Part shown: piece by piece, positions 14,892 through 23,034 of the stretch
Layout: each line of letters starts with the position of its first letter
Numbering within the stretch: position 1 is the stretch's first letter
From: SB21 sp964415295
GTDB taxonomy: Bacteria > CLD3 > SB21
Length of the DNA stretch: 64,000 nt
Assembly (NCBI GenBank): GCA_964415295.1
Contig: CAYPYN010000009.1
Span: forward strand, 1-64,000
Reading direction: 5' to 3'
Made by a program: the position numbers and the translations under genes
The notes under the pieces: model-generated
What the model was told of the DNA's origin: nothing
What the model saw: only the letters and a program-made list of their open reading frames with translations
Database searches by the model: none

Positions 14892-17800
14892 ATGCTCAAA
14901 CATTTTACTGAAAAGGTCCGAACATCCGCGTCACTGCAAAGCGCCGTTGAACTCCTGAGAACGAGCGGAAACATTTCCTGCGAAGGGCTTGTCGGTTCGT
15001 CGGATACGGTCACGGCCTATCTGATCGCCGGTGAATTAGAGTTGACGCAGGTTCTTCTTATTGCGCCGGACGCCAATGCGTACGCATCCATACTGGATGA
15101 CGTGACAGCGTTATCGGCCGGTGAAACGCGCATGCAGGTTTTGTGCTATCCGGAAGAGGACGTTTTACCGTATGATGATAGAGAGCCGACGTTGTCGATA
15201 AGCGGTATGCGCCAGGAGTGCCTGGAAAAGTTATTGGAAAAGGAATCCTGCATGGTCATCACGACGGGACGTGCCCTTGCCAAAAAGATACCGCATCCCA
15301 AAGACCTTTCAGCTTATCGTATAGAATTGTCCGTTGGAACGCCTTTTCAATTTGCTTATCTGAATGATCTGCTCGGCGAACTGGAATTCGTGAAGCAGGA
15401 AGTGGTTGACCAGGTCGGTACTTTTGCCGTGAGAGGCGGCATCATTGATATATACGCCTATTCTATGGAAAATCCCGTTCGCGTGGAATTTTTCGGAGAT
15501 ACGATAGAATCGATCCGGTCATTTGACGTGATGACTCAAAGGTCCGTGTCGCCGCTTGAAAGAGTCGTTCTATTCCCGAAAAACGATCAGCGATCGGCGG
15601 GTCAAAACGGCTGTTTGACGGACTATCTTGACCCGCGGTCGGCGGTGTTTCAGTTCGAACCGGACCTGATCACAGCCGGTCTGGAAAAATTTGATGCCGA
15701 AACAGAGGAATACTACCGGAAAAAAATTGGAAAAAAGGCCGCCGACCCTCCGGGAGATTTGTATTGGACGCCGGCCGATATTATTGACAAGATGGACCGA
15801 TTTCGCAAAGTCCAGTTCTGCCGTCTGTCGAAAAAGTCGTTTGCACCGGTCGTTTTTCATACCCGGGGGATCGAGTCGTTCAACGGGCATCTCCAGCTGT
15901 TGCGTGAAAAGATCGCTTCCATACGCGAACAACACAGAGTATTTATACTATGTGCCAATGCCGGTCAGTCGGAAAGATTGGACGAATTGCTCGATTCCGA
16001 TTCCCTTCATTCCGGAGTGGATTATAGTATCGGGATCGGTGAGCTTCACGAAGGCTATTATGACGACGACGTAAAGGCTGCCGTTTTTACCGATCACCAG
16101 ATCTTTGGGCGAGTGAAACGCTCGAAAGTATATCGTAAATTCAAAAGCGCGCAAGCGCTCAGGCACTTACATTCACTCAAGCCGGGTGATTATGTCGTTC
16201 ATGTGGACCACGGCATCGCGAAATACGCGGGGCTTGAAAAGGTTACGAGCGGAGAACATACGGAAGAGTGTCTGAAACTGCTCTATCAGAATGGCGATAA
16301 ATTGTATGTGCCTCTGGAACACTTCATGCGGGTCCAGAAATTTTCCGCAGAAGAAGGCGCGGAGCCGAGGCTTAATAAACTGGGTTCCGCCGATTGGGAG
16401 CGCCTCAAATCCCGTACTAAAAAAAGCATCAAAGATATCGCGCAGGACCTGATCAGGTTGTATGCAGAAAGGAAATCGAAAAAGAGTTTTGCTTTTTCAC
16501 CGGATTCCGATCTGCAATATGAATTAGAGGCCTCGTTTGAATTTGAAGATACTCCCGATCAGGCGACCGTTACGGCGGAAGTCAAAAAGGACTTGGAAGA
16601 CGAGACCCCGATGGACCGATTGGTTTGCGGTGATGTGGGATACGGAAAAACGGAGATCGCCATCCGTGCCGCATTCAAAGCCATCCAGGACAGCAAGCAG
16701 GTTGCGATCCTCGTTCCCACAACCATTCTGGCCGAACAGCACTTTGAAACGTTTTCCGCGCGCATGAAAGAATTTCCCGCTCGGCTGGACGTGATATCCC
16801 GATTCAAATCAGTCAAGGAACAAAAGGCGATACTCGAAAAGGTCAAAACGGGCGAATTGGATATCCTGATCGGTACTCACCGTCTTCTTTCAAAGGACGT
16901 GCAGTTCAAGGATCTCGGCCTGCTTGTCATAGATGAGGAACAGCGGTTCGGCGTTGTTCACAAAGAGCGGTTGAGACAAATGAAAGCAACGGTGCACACG
17001 TTGACCCTTACAGCTACGCCTATTCCGCGAACTCTTCATTTTTCTTTGATGGGCGGGCGGGACCTTTCGGTCATCAACACACCTCCGCAGGATCGTCTTC
17101 CGATCAAGACTGAGATCACACAATTTGACGAGGAACTGATACATGATGTTGTCATGCAGGAGATCGACCGCGGCGGACAAGTGTACTACGTTCACAACAG
17201 GGTGCAGAGTATAGAACAAGTGGCGGAGACGCTTCAGCAGATCGTCCCAAAAGCACGTCTGGCAGTTGTTCACGGCCAGATGGTTCCAAAAAAGGTCGAA
17301 GATGTCGTGCACGCCTTCATGCAGAAGAAATACGACGTTCTGATCGCCACATCGATTATTGAAAACGGCATCGATATACCCAATGTCAATACGATCATCA
17401 TCGATCATGCGCATCAATTCGGACTGTCCCAGTTGTACCAACTGCGCGGTCGTGTTGGCCGGTCGAATAAACAAGCGTATTGTTATCTTCTGACCATGCC
17501 TTTCCATATCATGGCCACGGATGCGTTGCGGCGGCTTCAGGCCATCGAGGAATTTTCGGAATTGGGTTCGGGTTTTCTGATCGCTATGCGCGACCTTGAA
17601 ATAAGGGGAGCAGGTAATCTGCTGGGATCAGAACAAAGCGGTTACATGAATGCGGTTGGTTACGAACTCTATTGCCAAATAGTCGAAGAAGCCGTTCTGG
17701 AAACCAAGAAGGAAATGCTGCCGTCATCGGAACCCATTCCGGAGATTCAGGTTCAGGAAAAGGTTCTGCAGGTCCATGTGGATGTGTTCTGTGATACGTA

Positions 17801-18317
17801 TATTCCGGATCATTACGTCAATGTGCCGTCCGAAAGGGTCCGCATCTACAAAGAGCTGTCGGATATTCGTTCGCTGGACAAAATAGCGGAAGTGGAGAAG
17901 GAGCTGACCGATCGTTTCGGCCCTCTGCCGGAAGAGGTCAAAAACCTTCTCAAGAGTCTTGCGATCAAGTTCTATGCGTCGCAAATGAGCATGGAGCGTA
18001 TTACGGTCGATCCGGATAAAATGGTTCTGAGATTGGATGCGGAATTGATCAGGGATCGAAAGAGAACCGATGAATTGAAACAAATCATGCAGATCATCAT
18101 GGCATCCGAAAGTAACCTGCGGCTATTTCAGGAGAAGGAACATCTCGACATCAGGATAGGCTTTCCATGGTTTGACGTCCAAAAAAGCAAACGGAGAGCC
18201 ATACCGCGCCCGGACAACGATGCTCAAATTCTTGAAGGAGCTACGGATTTGCTGCACACCCTGTTCGAAAAGATTTATGAAGCGGAAAAAACTATGAAAG
18301 AAACAACTCAAATATGA
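14892..18317 (+). CDS. mfd: Transcription-repair coupling factor Mfd
   Basis: 1141 residues, full length for the family. UvrB-homology domains occupy the N-terminal third. The RNA-polymerase-interacting CarD-like domain follows (LKPGDYVVHVDHGIAKYAG, near residue 430). The RecG-like helicase motor shows Walker A GDVGYGKTEIA, Walker B DEEQRFG, motif III TATPIPRT and motif VI QLRGRVGRS. The C-terminal TRCF regulatory domain (about 1000-1110) is present. Mfd displaces RNA polymerase stalled at DNA lesions and recruits UvrA. The gene is about 30 bases after miaB, and its stop overlaps the start region of the parvulin gene. Confidence 0.97.
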   Translation: MLKHFTEKVRTSASLQSAVELLRTSGNISCEGLVGSSDTVTAYLIAGELELTQVLLIAPDANAYASILDDVTALSAGETRMQVLCYPEEDVLPYDDREPTLSISGMRQECLEKLLEKESCMVITTGRALAKKIPHPKDLSAYRIELSVGTPFQFAYLNDLLGELEFVKQEVVDQVGTFAVRGGIIDIYAYSMENPVRVEFFGDTIESIRSFDVMTQRSVSPLERVVLFPKNDQRSAGQNGCLTDYLDPRSAVFQFEPDLITAGLEKFDAETEEYYRKKIGKKAADPPGDLYWTPADIIDKMDRFRKVQFCRLSKKSFAPVVFHTRGIESFNGHLQLLREKIASIREQHRVFILCANAGQSERLDELLDSDSLHSGVDYSIGIGELHEGYYDDDVKAAVFTDHQIFGRVKRSKVYRKFKSAQALRHLHSLKPGDYVVHVDHGIAKYAGLEKVTSGEHTEECLKLLYQNGDKLYVPLEHFMRVQKFSAEEGAEPRLNKLGSADWERLKSRTKKSIKDIAQDLIRLYAERKSKKSFAFSPDSDLQYELEASFEFEDTPDQATVTAEVKKDLEDETPMDRLVCGDVGYGKTEIAIRAAFKAIQDSKQVAILVPTTILAEQHFETFSARMKEFPARLDVISRFKSVKEQKAILEKVKTGELDILIGTHRLLSKDVQFKDLGLLVIDEEQRFGVVHKERLRQMKATVHTLTLTATPIPRTLHFSLMGGRDLSVINTPPQDRLPIKTEITQFDEELIHDVVMQEIDRGGQVYYVHNRVQSIEQVAETLQQIVPKARLAVVHGQMVPKKVEDVVHAFMQKKYDVLIATSIIENGIDIPNVNTIIIDHAHQFGLSQLYQLRGRVGRSNKQAYCYLLTMPFHIMATDALRRLQAIEEFSELGSGFLIAMRDLEIRGAGNLLGSEQSGYMNAVGYELYCQIVEEAVLETKKEMLPSSEPIPEIQVQEKVLQVHVDVFCDTYIPDHYVNVPSERVRIYKELSDIRSLDKIAEVEKELTDRFGPLPEEVKNLLKSLAIKFYASQMSMERITVDPDKMVLRLDAELIRDRKRTDELKQIMQIIMASESNLRLFQEKEHLDIRIGFPWFDVQKSKRRAIPRPDNDAQILEGATDLLHTLFEKIYEAEKTMKETTQI

Positions 18318-18334
18318 GGCAAAAGGAGAGTAAA

Positions 18335-20074
18335 ATGAACGGCAAATGGATATTCGGTTTAGTCATTTCTATAGGTCTTTTGGGGTGTTCCAAGAAGGCC
18401 GACGAACCCTCACTTCGTTCGGACATACTTGCGATCGTTAACCAGGATACGGTTCGAGCTTCGGACCTTATGGCATTGCTTGAGAGACAAAATCGTAAGA
18501 AAGTAGATGTGCAAAATGAGCAGGTGCGTCAGGATCTTCTGAACCACCTGGTACAACACAAGCTCATCCATTATTACGGTTTGGATAATCGCCTGAATGA
18601 AGAAGAAGAAGTGAAACTCGAGAAAAACACGCGCCGCGACGAGATGTATTACGAAAAGATACTTCGTACCCAGCTCTATGATCCGATGATTTCCGACGCG
18701 GAACTCGTTACGTTTTACGATAAACTGAAAACCGAGGTGCGTGCACAGCAGATTGTCATAGGTTTCAAAGATCCCAATAAAGTGTTTGTTTATGAAAAGA
18801 TCGATGTCAAAAGGGCCAAGGGCGATGCAAAACGGCTTGCCGATTCCCTTTACGAGGCCTTGAAACGCGAACCGCAGAAGTTTGACAATTTTGTAGAAGA
18901 ATTTTCAGACGATAAGGACAGCAAATACCTAAAAGGAGACCTTGGCTTTATTCGTTATGGAAGAAGGCCTGAAATTGAAGCCGTAGTGTTTTCTGCGGCG
19001 CCTGGCGCTATTTCCGCGCCTTTGGAGACGGATAATGGTTATTGCTTGGTAAGAGTAAATGAAAAACGGAATGTCAGTAACCTTCGGCCGTTTGAAGAGG
19101 CAAAAACAGGCCTCAAAGACATGATGATTGGTTATCTGATGCGTGACCGCAAGGCAGAACTTGAGACGGTTCGGCGTCGTTTCATCGATAGTCTTCTGAC
19201 CGCCCGCGATTACAAAACAGACAGAAAGAACGGCGATCGGTTTTTGGCGATTTATCAAAACACTAAGAAGCCGTCCGATCTCGCAGCGGCTTTTAACGCC
19301 TCTGAGTCCGGATTGGCTCTGGCGTCTTATAAGGGAGGTATGATAACCGTATCAGAGCTTGTGCATGTTATGAAGAACAACAGCAAGATGATCAAGATGG
19401 ATTACAGGTTACTGGAAGAAGGCCTCAGAAACGCCGCCGCAAGAAGGGCCATGGCCGATCTCGCCCGTGAAAAAGGTATAGAATTGTCGGCGGCCGAGCT
19501 GGAGATACTGAATAAGATCGAATCTGAAAGTATGATTTCCCTCGCTATACGTCGACTGTACGAGGGACAGACATTTGACGATAAAGATGTAGCCTCATAT
19601 TTTGAGACCAATAAAGAAGAATACAGACGGAACGGAATGGTCAATATCGCAGAAATTGCCTCTCCAGACATGAAGGCGCTGGGGGCTCTGTGGCAGGAGG
19701 TCAAAGGTAAGAACAATTTCGATTCCGTCTATGCGCGCGCGTCGAATACGGGCGGATTTACATGTCGTGTGACCGGAATGATCCCGGATGATAACTCCGA
19801 CATGTTGCGGCAGAAGTCCCGTAATCTGGCCGCCGGAGCCATAAGCGATGTTTTTGCCAAAGTCAATCAGGAAGCGGCATTCATAAAAGTAATTGAAAGA
19901 AAACAGGGGGCGATTCCATCCTACCATGAGGTGCGAGAAAGAGTTATGGAGGATTATATCAGCTTCCGGAAGCAGATCGCGTACAATGAATGGATCGCCA
20001 ACTTGTCCGCAAAATACAAAGTGCAGCTTTTCCCGGAACGGCTGAAAGAGATTTTTGATATCAAGTTGAGATAG
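18335..20074 (+). CDS. Parvulin-type peptidyl-prolyl isomerase lipoprotein (SurA/PrsA-like)
   Basis: The ATG at 18335 is chosen because AAAGGAGAG stands seven bases before it and it opens on a lipoprotein signal (LLGC). The 579-residue product has a SurA N-like helical part with an LNHLVQHKLI motif and then a PpiC/parvulin domain (about 130-245) with FVEEFSDDKDSKYLKGDLGF and VRVNEKR. A second helical and possible degenerate PpiC region lies in the C-terminal half. It probably folds or escorts outer-membrane proteins in the periplasm. It sits directly before the CHAT-domain gene with only a few bases between, suggesting co-expression. Confidence 0.9.
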   Translation: MNGKWIFGLVISIGLLGCSKKADEPSLRSDILAIVNQDTVRASDLMALLERQNRKKVDVQNEQVRQDLLNHLVQHKLIHYYGLDNRLNEEEEVKLEKNTRRDEMYYEKILRTQLYDPMISDAELVTFYDKLKTEVRAQQIVIGFKDPNKVFVYEKIDVKRAKGDAKRLADSLYEALKREPQKFDNFVEEFSDDKDSKYLKGDLGFIRYGRRPEIEAVVFSAAPGAISAPLETDNGYCLVRVNEKRNVSNLRPFEEAKTGLKDMMIGYLMRDRKAELETVRRRFIDSLLTARDYKTDRKNGDRFLAIYQNTKKPSDLAAAFNASESGLALASYKGGMITVSELVHVMKNNSKMIKMDYRLLEEGLRNAAARRAMADLAREKGIELSAAELEILNKIESESMISLAIRRLYEGQTFDDKDVASYFETNKEEYRRNGMVNIAEIASPDMKALGALWQEVKGKNNFDSVYARASNTGGFTCRVTGMIPDDNSDMLRQKSRNLAAGAISDVFAKVNQEAAFIKVIERKQGAIPSYHEVRERVMEDYISFRKQIAYNEWIANLSAKYKVQLFPERLKEIFDIKLR

Positions 20075-20080
20075 TTGGCT

Positions 20081-22552
20081 ATGGTAAGATTCGGCCGCTT
20101 CAGAAACCTGTGGTTAGTGGTGTACGCCGTACCCGTGATCGGGATATGGTCACAAGAGCCGGCCATCGATCAAGCGCCCCGAAGGATCCGTTCGTATTTT
20201 GAGCGGGCTATGTATGACAGCGCCATCGCCCAGAGTTCGGAGGCTTTGATCGCGGGGTCGGCGACAGACAGCTTAGCCGCCGCTTTGAATCTGGTAGCAA
20301 AATGTCATTATTATCTTGGTCGGTTCGATCAGGCTCTGGACCTCTATCAAAAGATACTTGCCAAACCGCTCGGTGATCCTATCATTCGCGCGCGGCTTCA
20401 CATCAACCAGTCTGAAGTTCTCATTGAAACTACCCGTTATACCGAGGCCGGTGCTCAACTGAGTGCAGCGGATCATCTGCTTGACGGTCTTGAACAACCT
20501 TCGCTCAAAGCTATGGCTATGAGTCTGAGGGGAATCATTTTGATGAGAACATCCGACTACGCCCGCGCGTTGATCTGCTTTGATAGTGCCCTCACTTATG
20601 CCCGGCGCTCCGGTGAACCGCGGCGGGTATCTATGGTATTAACCAATAAGGCAACGCTTTACTATTACTCGGGCCGCTACAATGAAGCCCTGTTGATGTA
20701 TGAAGACGTGCTTCGGATTGATATGGAAGAAAACAGAAGCATCGATCTCGCTGTGGATTATGGAAATATCGGAAACACGTATTTGCAGCTCAAGGACATG
20801 GCAAAATGTCTTGAGTATTTTGCAAAGTCGAAAGAGGCATATTCGTCATTGGGCGATTCGGCCGGTTTAAGTTATGTTCTCGGCAATATGAGCCTGGCCT
20901 ATATCATTTTGGGACAGTATGAGAAAGCAAAGAACTGTCTGGATGAGGCTTTGCGAATTGCCGGAATGATTGGAGACAGGCTGGGCGAAGCGGAATGGCT
21001 GTATGCGCTTGGTCTGATCGATTTCAAAAAAACCAATTACCGGCAGGCCTTGAAAAACTACGGAAGTGCGGCCGAACTTTTCAAAGAGTTGGAGTCGGCC
21101 GTAAGTTACGGGCTTACTCTCGTGGAAATTGGCAAGTGCTTGTATCAGACGGGCGAAACGGATTCAGCGGAAAAATCATTCTTAGACGCGGTAGAGATCC
21201 TGTCAACGGACGAGGGATCGCATGAATTGTGGCACCCGCACTACCAATTGGCCAGACTTTACGAAGGTTGGGGACGAATACAGAAGGCCGATTCATTATT
21301 TGCCGAATCCATACGTTGCATTGAGGAAGCACGCCAAACGCTTGACCATTCGTTGACCACGTTTTTCATGGAAGATGATAGGATTGATGTCTACCGGTCT
21401 TATGTACTCCACCTGATCCATCGTAACAGGGTAGAGGAAGCCGCTTCTATTCTTGAAAAATCAAAAGCCAGAAATTTGTCGGACCTGCTCACGGCCAGAA
21501 AATCGCAAGACACGCATTTAAAAAATCCGGCAGATAGCCTGACGATTGTACAATATTTTCTGCATCCCGAAGGTTCGTATGTTTTCATACGTTCTTCGGA
21601 GTCATTTCGGGTTCGTTCGATTTCCAGCCGCAGTATTGTCAACGAACTGACCGTGGATTATTTGGCGCTGATACGGCGTCCAGGAGCAAAGAAAGACCTG
21701 CATTACATAGCGCAAAGATTGTACGATGCGGTATGGAGACCTTTTGAAAAGGAAATCGCCGATGGATCGACGGTGGTGGTGATACCGGACGAAACGCTTT
21801 ATTATCTGCCTTTCGAAAGCTTACACGACGGTGCGCAGTACTTGATCGAGAAGTGCGGCTTCATCTATGATCCGTCCTTCCGGGTTGCCGAGAATGTAAT
21901 GTCCGGCAGGAAGGGCGGGTACTCATCGATCCTTATTTTAGCCCGCTCCAATTATGCCTCCTCAACTCATTTCCGAACCGAACACCTGAATGATCTTGTT
22001 TTTGTCGATCAAGAGGTCGAATATATCCGTGGCCATTTTCCACATCGCGCCACCGTTTGCCTCAACGACGGTGTAACGGAACGCGCGCTTGCAGAAAGAA
22101 TATCCGAAGGGAAATCCATTATTCATATTGCGGCGCACGGCGTGAATGACTCGGAAAAACCTTTGCGTTCATCCATAATTCTATTTAATCCGGACAGTGC
22201 GCAAGACGGAAAACTGAGCGTTGATGAAATACAATCATTGAGATTAGACGGACAGCTGGTCGTCTTGTCGGCCTGCAATACATCTTTGGGAAAGCTCTTG
22301 AAAGGAGAAGGCATGTTGGGCCTCACACGGGCTTTCCTGGCCGCCGGCGCTTCTTCTGTCGTCTCTTCGATGTGGCAGGTGTACGACAAAAGTACTTCGG
22401 AATTCATGAAATTATTCTACGAGAGTTTGGTGAGCGAACGGACTTCAATTTCGCAAGCCGCGAGGACGGCAAAGATCAGAATGATCCATTCTGAGACCTG
22501 GTCAGATCCATGCCATTGGGCGCCTTTTGTGGTTTGGGGTGCCGGTTTCTGA
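20081..22552 (+). CDS. Exported TPR-CHAT putative caspase-like protease
   Basis: The ATG at 20081 (a TTG at 20075 is the alternative) gives 823 residues. A hydrophobic leader (LWLVVYAVPVIGIWS) predicts export. About ten TPR units fill residues 40-430, with A....Y..AL.....AL motifs. The C-terminal CHAT domain (about 560-823) keeps its putative catalytic pair: His in IHIAAHG and Cys in VVLSACNTS, followed by GEGMLGLTRAF and SSMWQV. CHAT domains are caspase-fold peptidases, often activated through attached repeats. An export signal on such a protein points to the periplasm or cell surface. No CRISPR, gasdermin or other defence genes stand beside it, so its target is unknown. Confidence 0.85.
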   Translation: MVRFGRFRNLWLVVYAVPVIGIWSQEPAIDQAPRRIRSYFERAMYDSAIAQSSEALIAGSATDSLAAALNLVAKCHYYLGRFDQALDLYQKILAKPLGDPIIRARLHINQSEVLIETTRYTEAGAQLSAADHLLDGLEQPSLKAMAMSLRGIILMRTSDYARALICFDSALTYARRSGEPRRVSMVLTNKATLYYYSGRYNEALLMYEDVLRIDMEENRSIDLAVDYGNIGNTYLQLKDMAKCLEYFAKSKEAYSSLGDSAGLSYVLGNMSLAYIILGQYEKAKNCLDEALRIAGMIGDRLGEAEWLYALGLIDFKKTNYRQALKNYGSAAELFKELESAVSYGLTLVEIGKCLYQTGETDSAEKSFLDAVEILSTDEGSHELWHPHYQLARLYEGWGRIQKADSLFAESIRCIEEARQTLDHSLTTFFMEDDRIDVYRSYVLHLIHRNRVEEAASILEKSKARNLSDLLTARKSQDTHLKNPADSLTIVQYFLHPEGSYVFIRSSESFRVRSISSRSIVNELTVDYLALIRRPGAKKDLHYIAQRLYDAVWRPFEKEIADGSTVVVIPDETLYYLPFESLHDGAQYLIEKCGFIYDPSFRVAENVMSGRKGGYSSILILARSNYASSTHFRTEHLNDLVFVDQEVEYIRGHFPHRATVCLNDGVTERALAERISEGKSIIHIAAHGVNDSEKPLRSSIILFNPDSAQDGKLSVDEIQSLRLDGQLVVLSACNTSLGKLLKGEGMLGLTRAFLAAGASSVVSSMWQVYDKSTSEFMKLFYESLVSERTSISQAARTAKIRMIHSETWSDPCHWAPFVVWGAGF

Positions 22553-22579
22553 ATTAGCAACGACTTCCATAGAAAATTA

Positions 22580-22608
22580 TTGATTCATCCGTGTTCAATC
22601 GCTATCTT
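22580..22608 (+). promoter_or_regulatory. Candidate promoter of the selenoprotein gene
   Basis: TTGATT at 22580-22585, 17-base spacer, TATCTT at 22603-22608, about 37 bases before the ATG at 22645. The spacer also contains CCGTGTTCAATCG, which recalls the intergenic repeat at 987-1070. Confidence 0.45.
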
Positions 22609-22644
22609 TTTTCGTATAAAATGAGGTATGATCGGAAGGAGAAC

Positions 22645-22872
22645 ATGAAAATAGTGATCGAATACTGCGTCGTTTGAAACTACCTGCCGAGAGCCGCCGG
22701 TCTGGCGGACGAATTGAAACGGGTTTTTGGCGCCGAAGTGGAACTAAGAAAATCCAGCGGCGGTGTTTTTGAGGTTACCCTCAACGGGAAACGTGTATTT
22801 TCCAAACAGGAAAGCGGCCGATTTCCGGATCCGGGCGAAGTGAAGAGTCTGATTCAAAAAGCCATTAAGTGA
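22645..22872 (+). CDS. SelW/Rdx-family selenoprotein with in-frame UGA (Sec)
   Basis: A 75-residue frame interrupted only by a TGA at 22675-22677. Read through as selenocysteine (U), the product is a Rdx/SelW-type thioredoxin-fold protein: strand KIVIEYC, redox motif CVVU (Cys8, Sec11), NYLPRAAGLADEL helix, SSGGVFEVTLNG and VFSKQESGRFPDPGE, all family signatures. The UGA takes the place of the second Cys of the usual CXXC/CXXU motif. An ATG with AAGGAG upstream opens the frame and an ordinary TGA at 22870 closes it. A SECIS-like hairpin lies at 22694-22708. SelW-like proteins are small redox proteins of uncertain substrate. Ordinary ORF calling would miss or truncate this gene. A Cys-to-stop mutation is the alternative. 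Confidence 0.87.
22694..22708 (+). promoter_or_regulatory. Bacterial SECIS-like hairpin
   Basis: CCGCC-GGTCT-GGCGG: a perfect five-base-pair GC stem closed by the loop GGUCU in RNA. The loop starts 22 bases after the UGA, inside the usual 16-37 base window of bacterial SECIS elements, and begins with G, as expected for SelB binding. The loop sequence resembles the GGUC loop of the Escherichia coli fdhF element. It lies within the coding sequence, as bacterial SECIS elements do. Confidence 0.78.
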
Positions 22873-22896
22873 TTAAATATTAAGGCATTTATAGCC

Positions 22897-22925
22897 TTGA
22901 CATTCCACGCACTTTCGGGTATATT
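22897..22925 (+). promoter_or_regulatory. Strong candidate promoter for the outer-membrane protein gene
   Basis: TTGACA at 22897-22902 (perfect -35), 17-base spacer, TATATT at 22920-22925. A leader of about 100 bases would precede the ATG at 23035. Confidence 0.65.
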
Positions 22926-23034
22926 GAACGTAATCAAAGGATTCTCAACAAGCCTGTTTAAGAGTAACCATTCTACATAGATCAATTATTTCTATCATTC
23001 TAACATACGCTTCTTAAAAATCAGGAGGAATTTT

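Noticed and set aside
15570..17507. Several long minus-strand ORFs opposite mfd
   Set aside because: They are antisense shadows; mfd has uninterrupted family motifs throughout.
20081..22552. Type III-E CRISPR or gasdermin defence association of the CHAT protein
   Set aside because: No cas genes, repeats, gasdermin or other defence genes are near, and the protein has an export signal.
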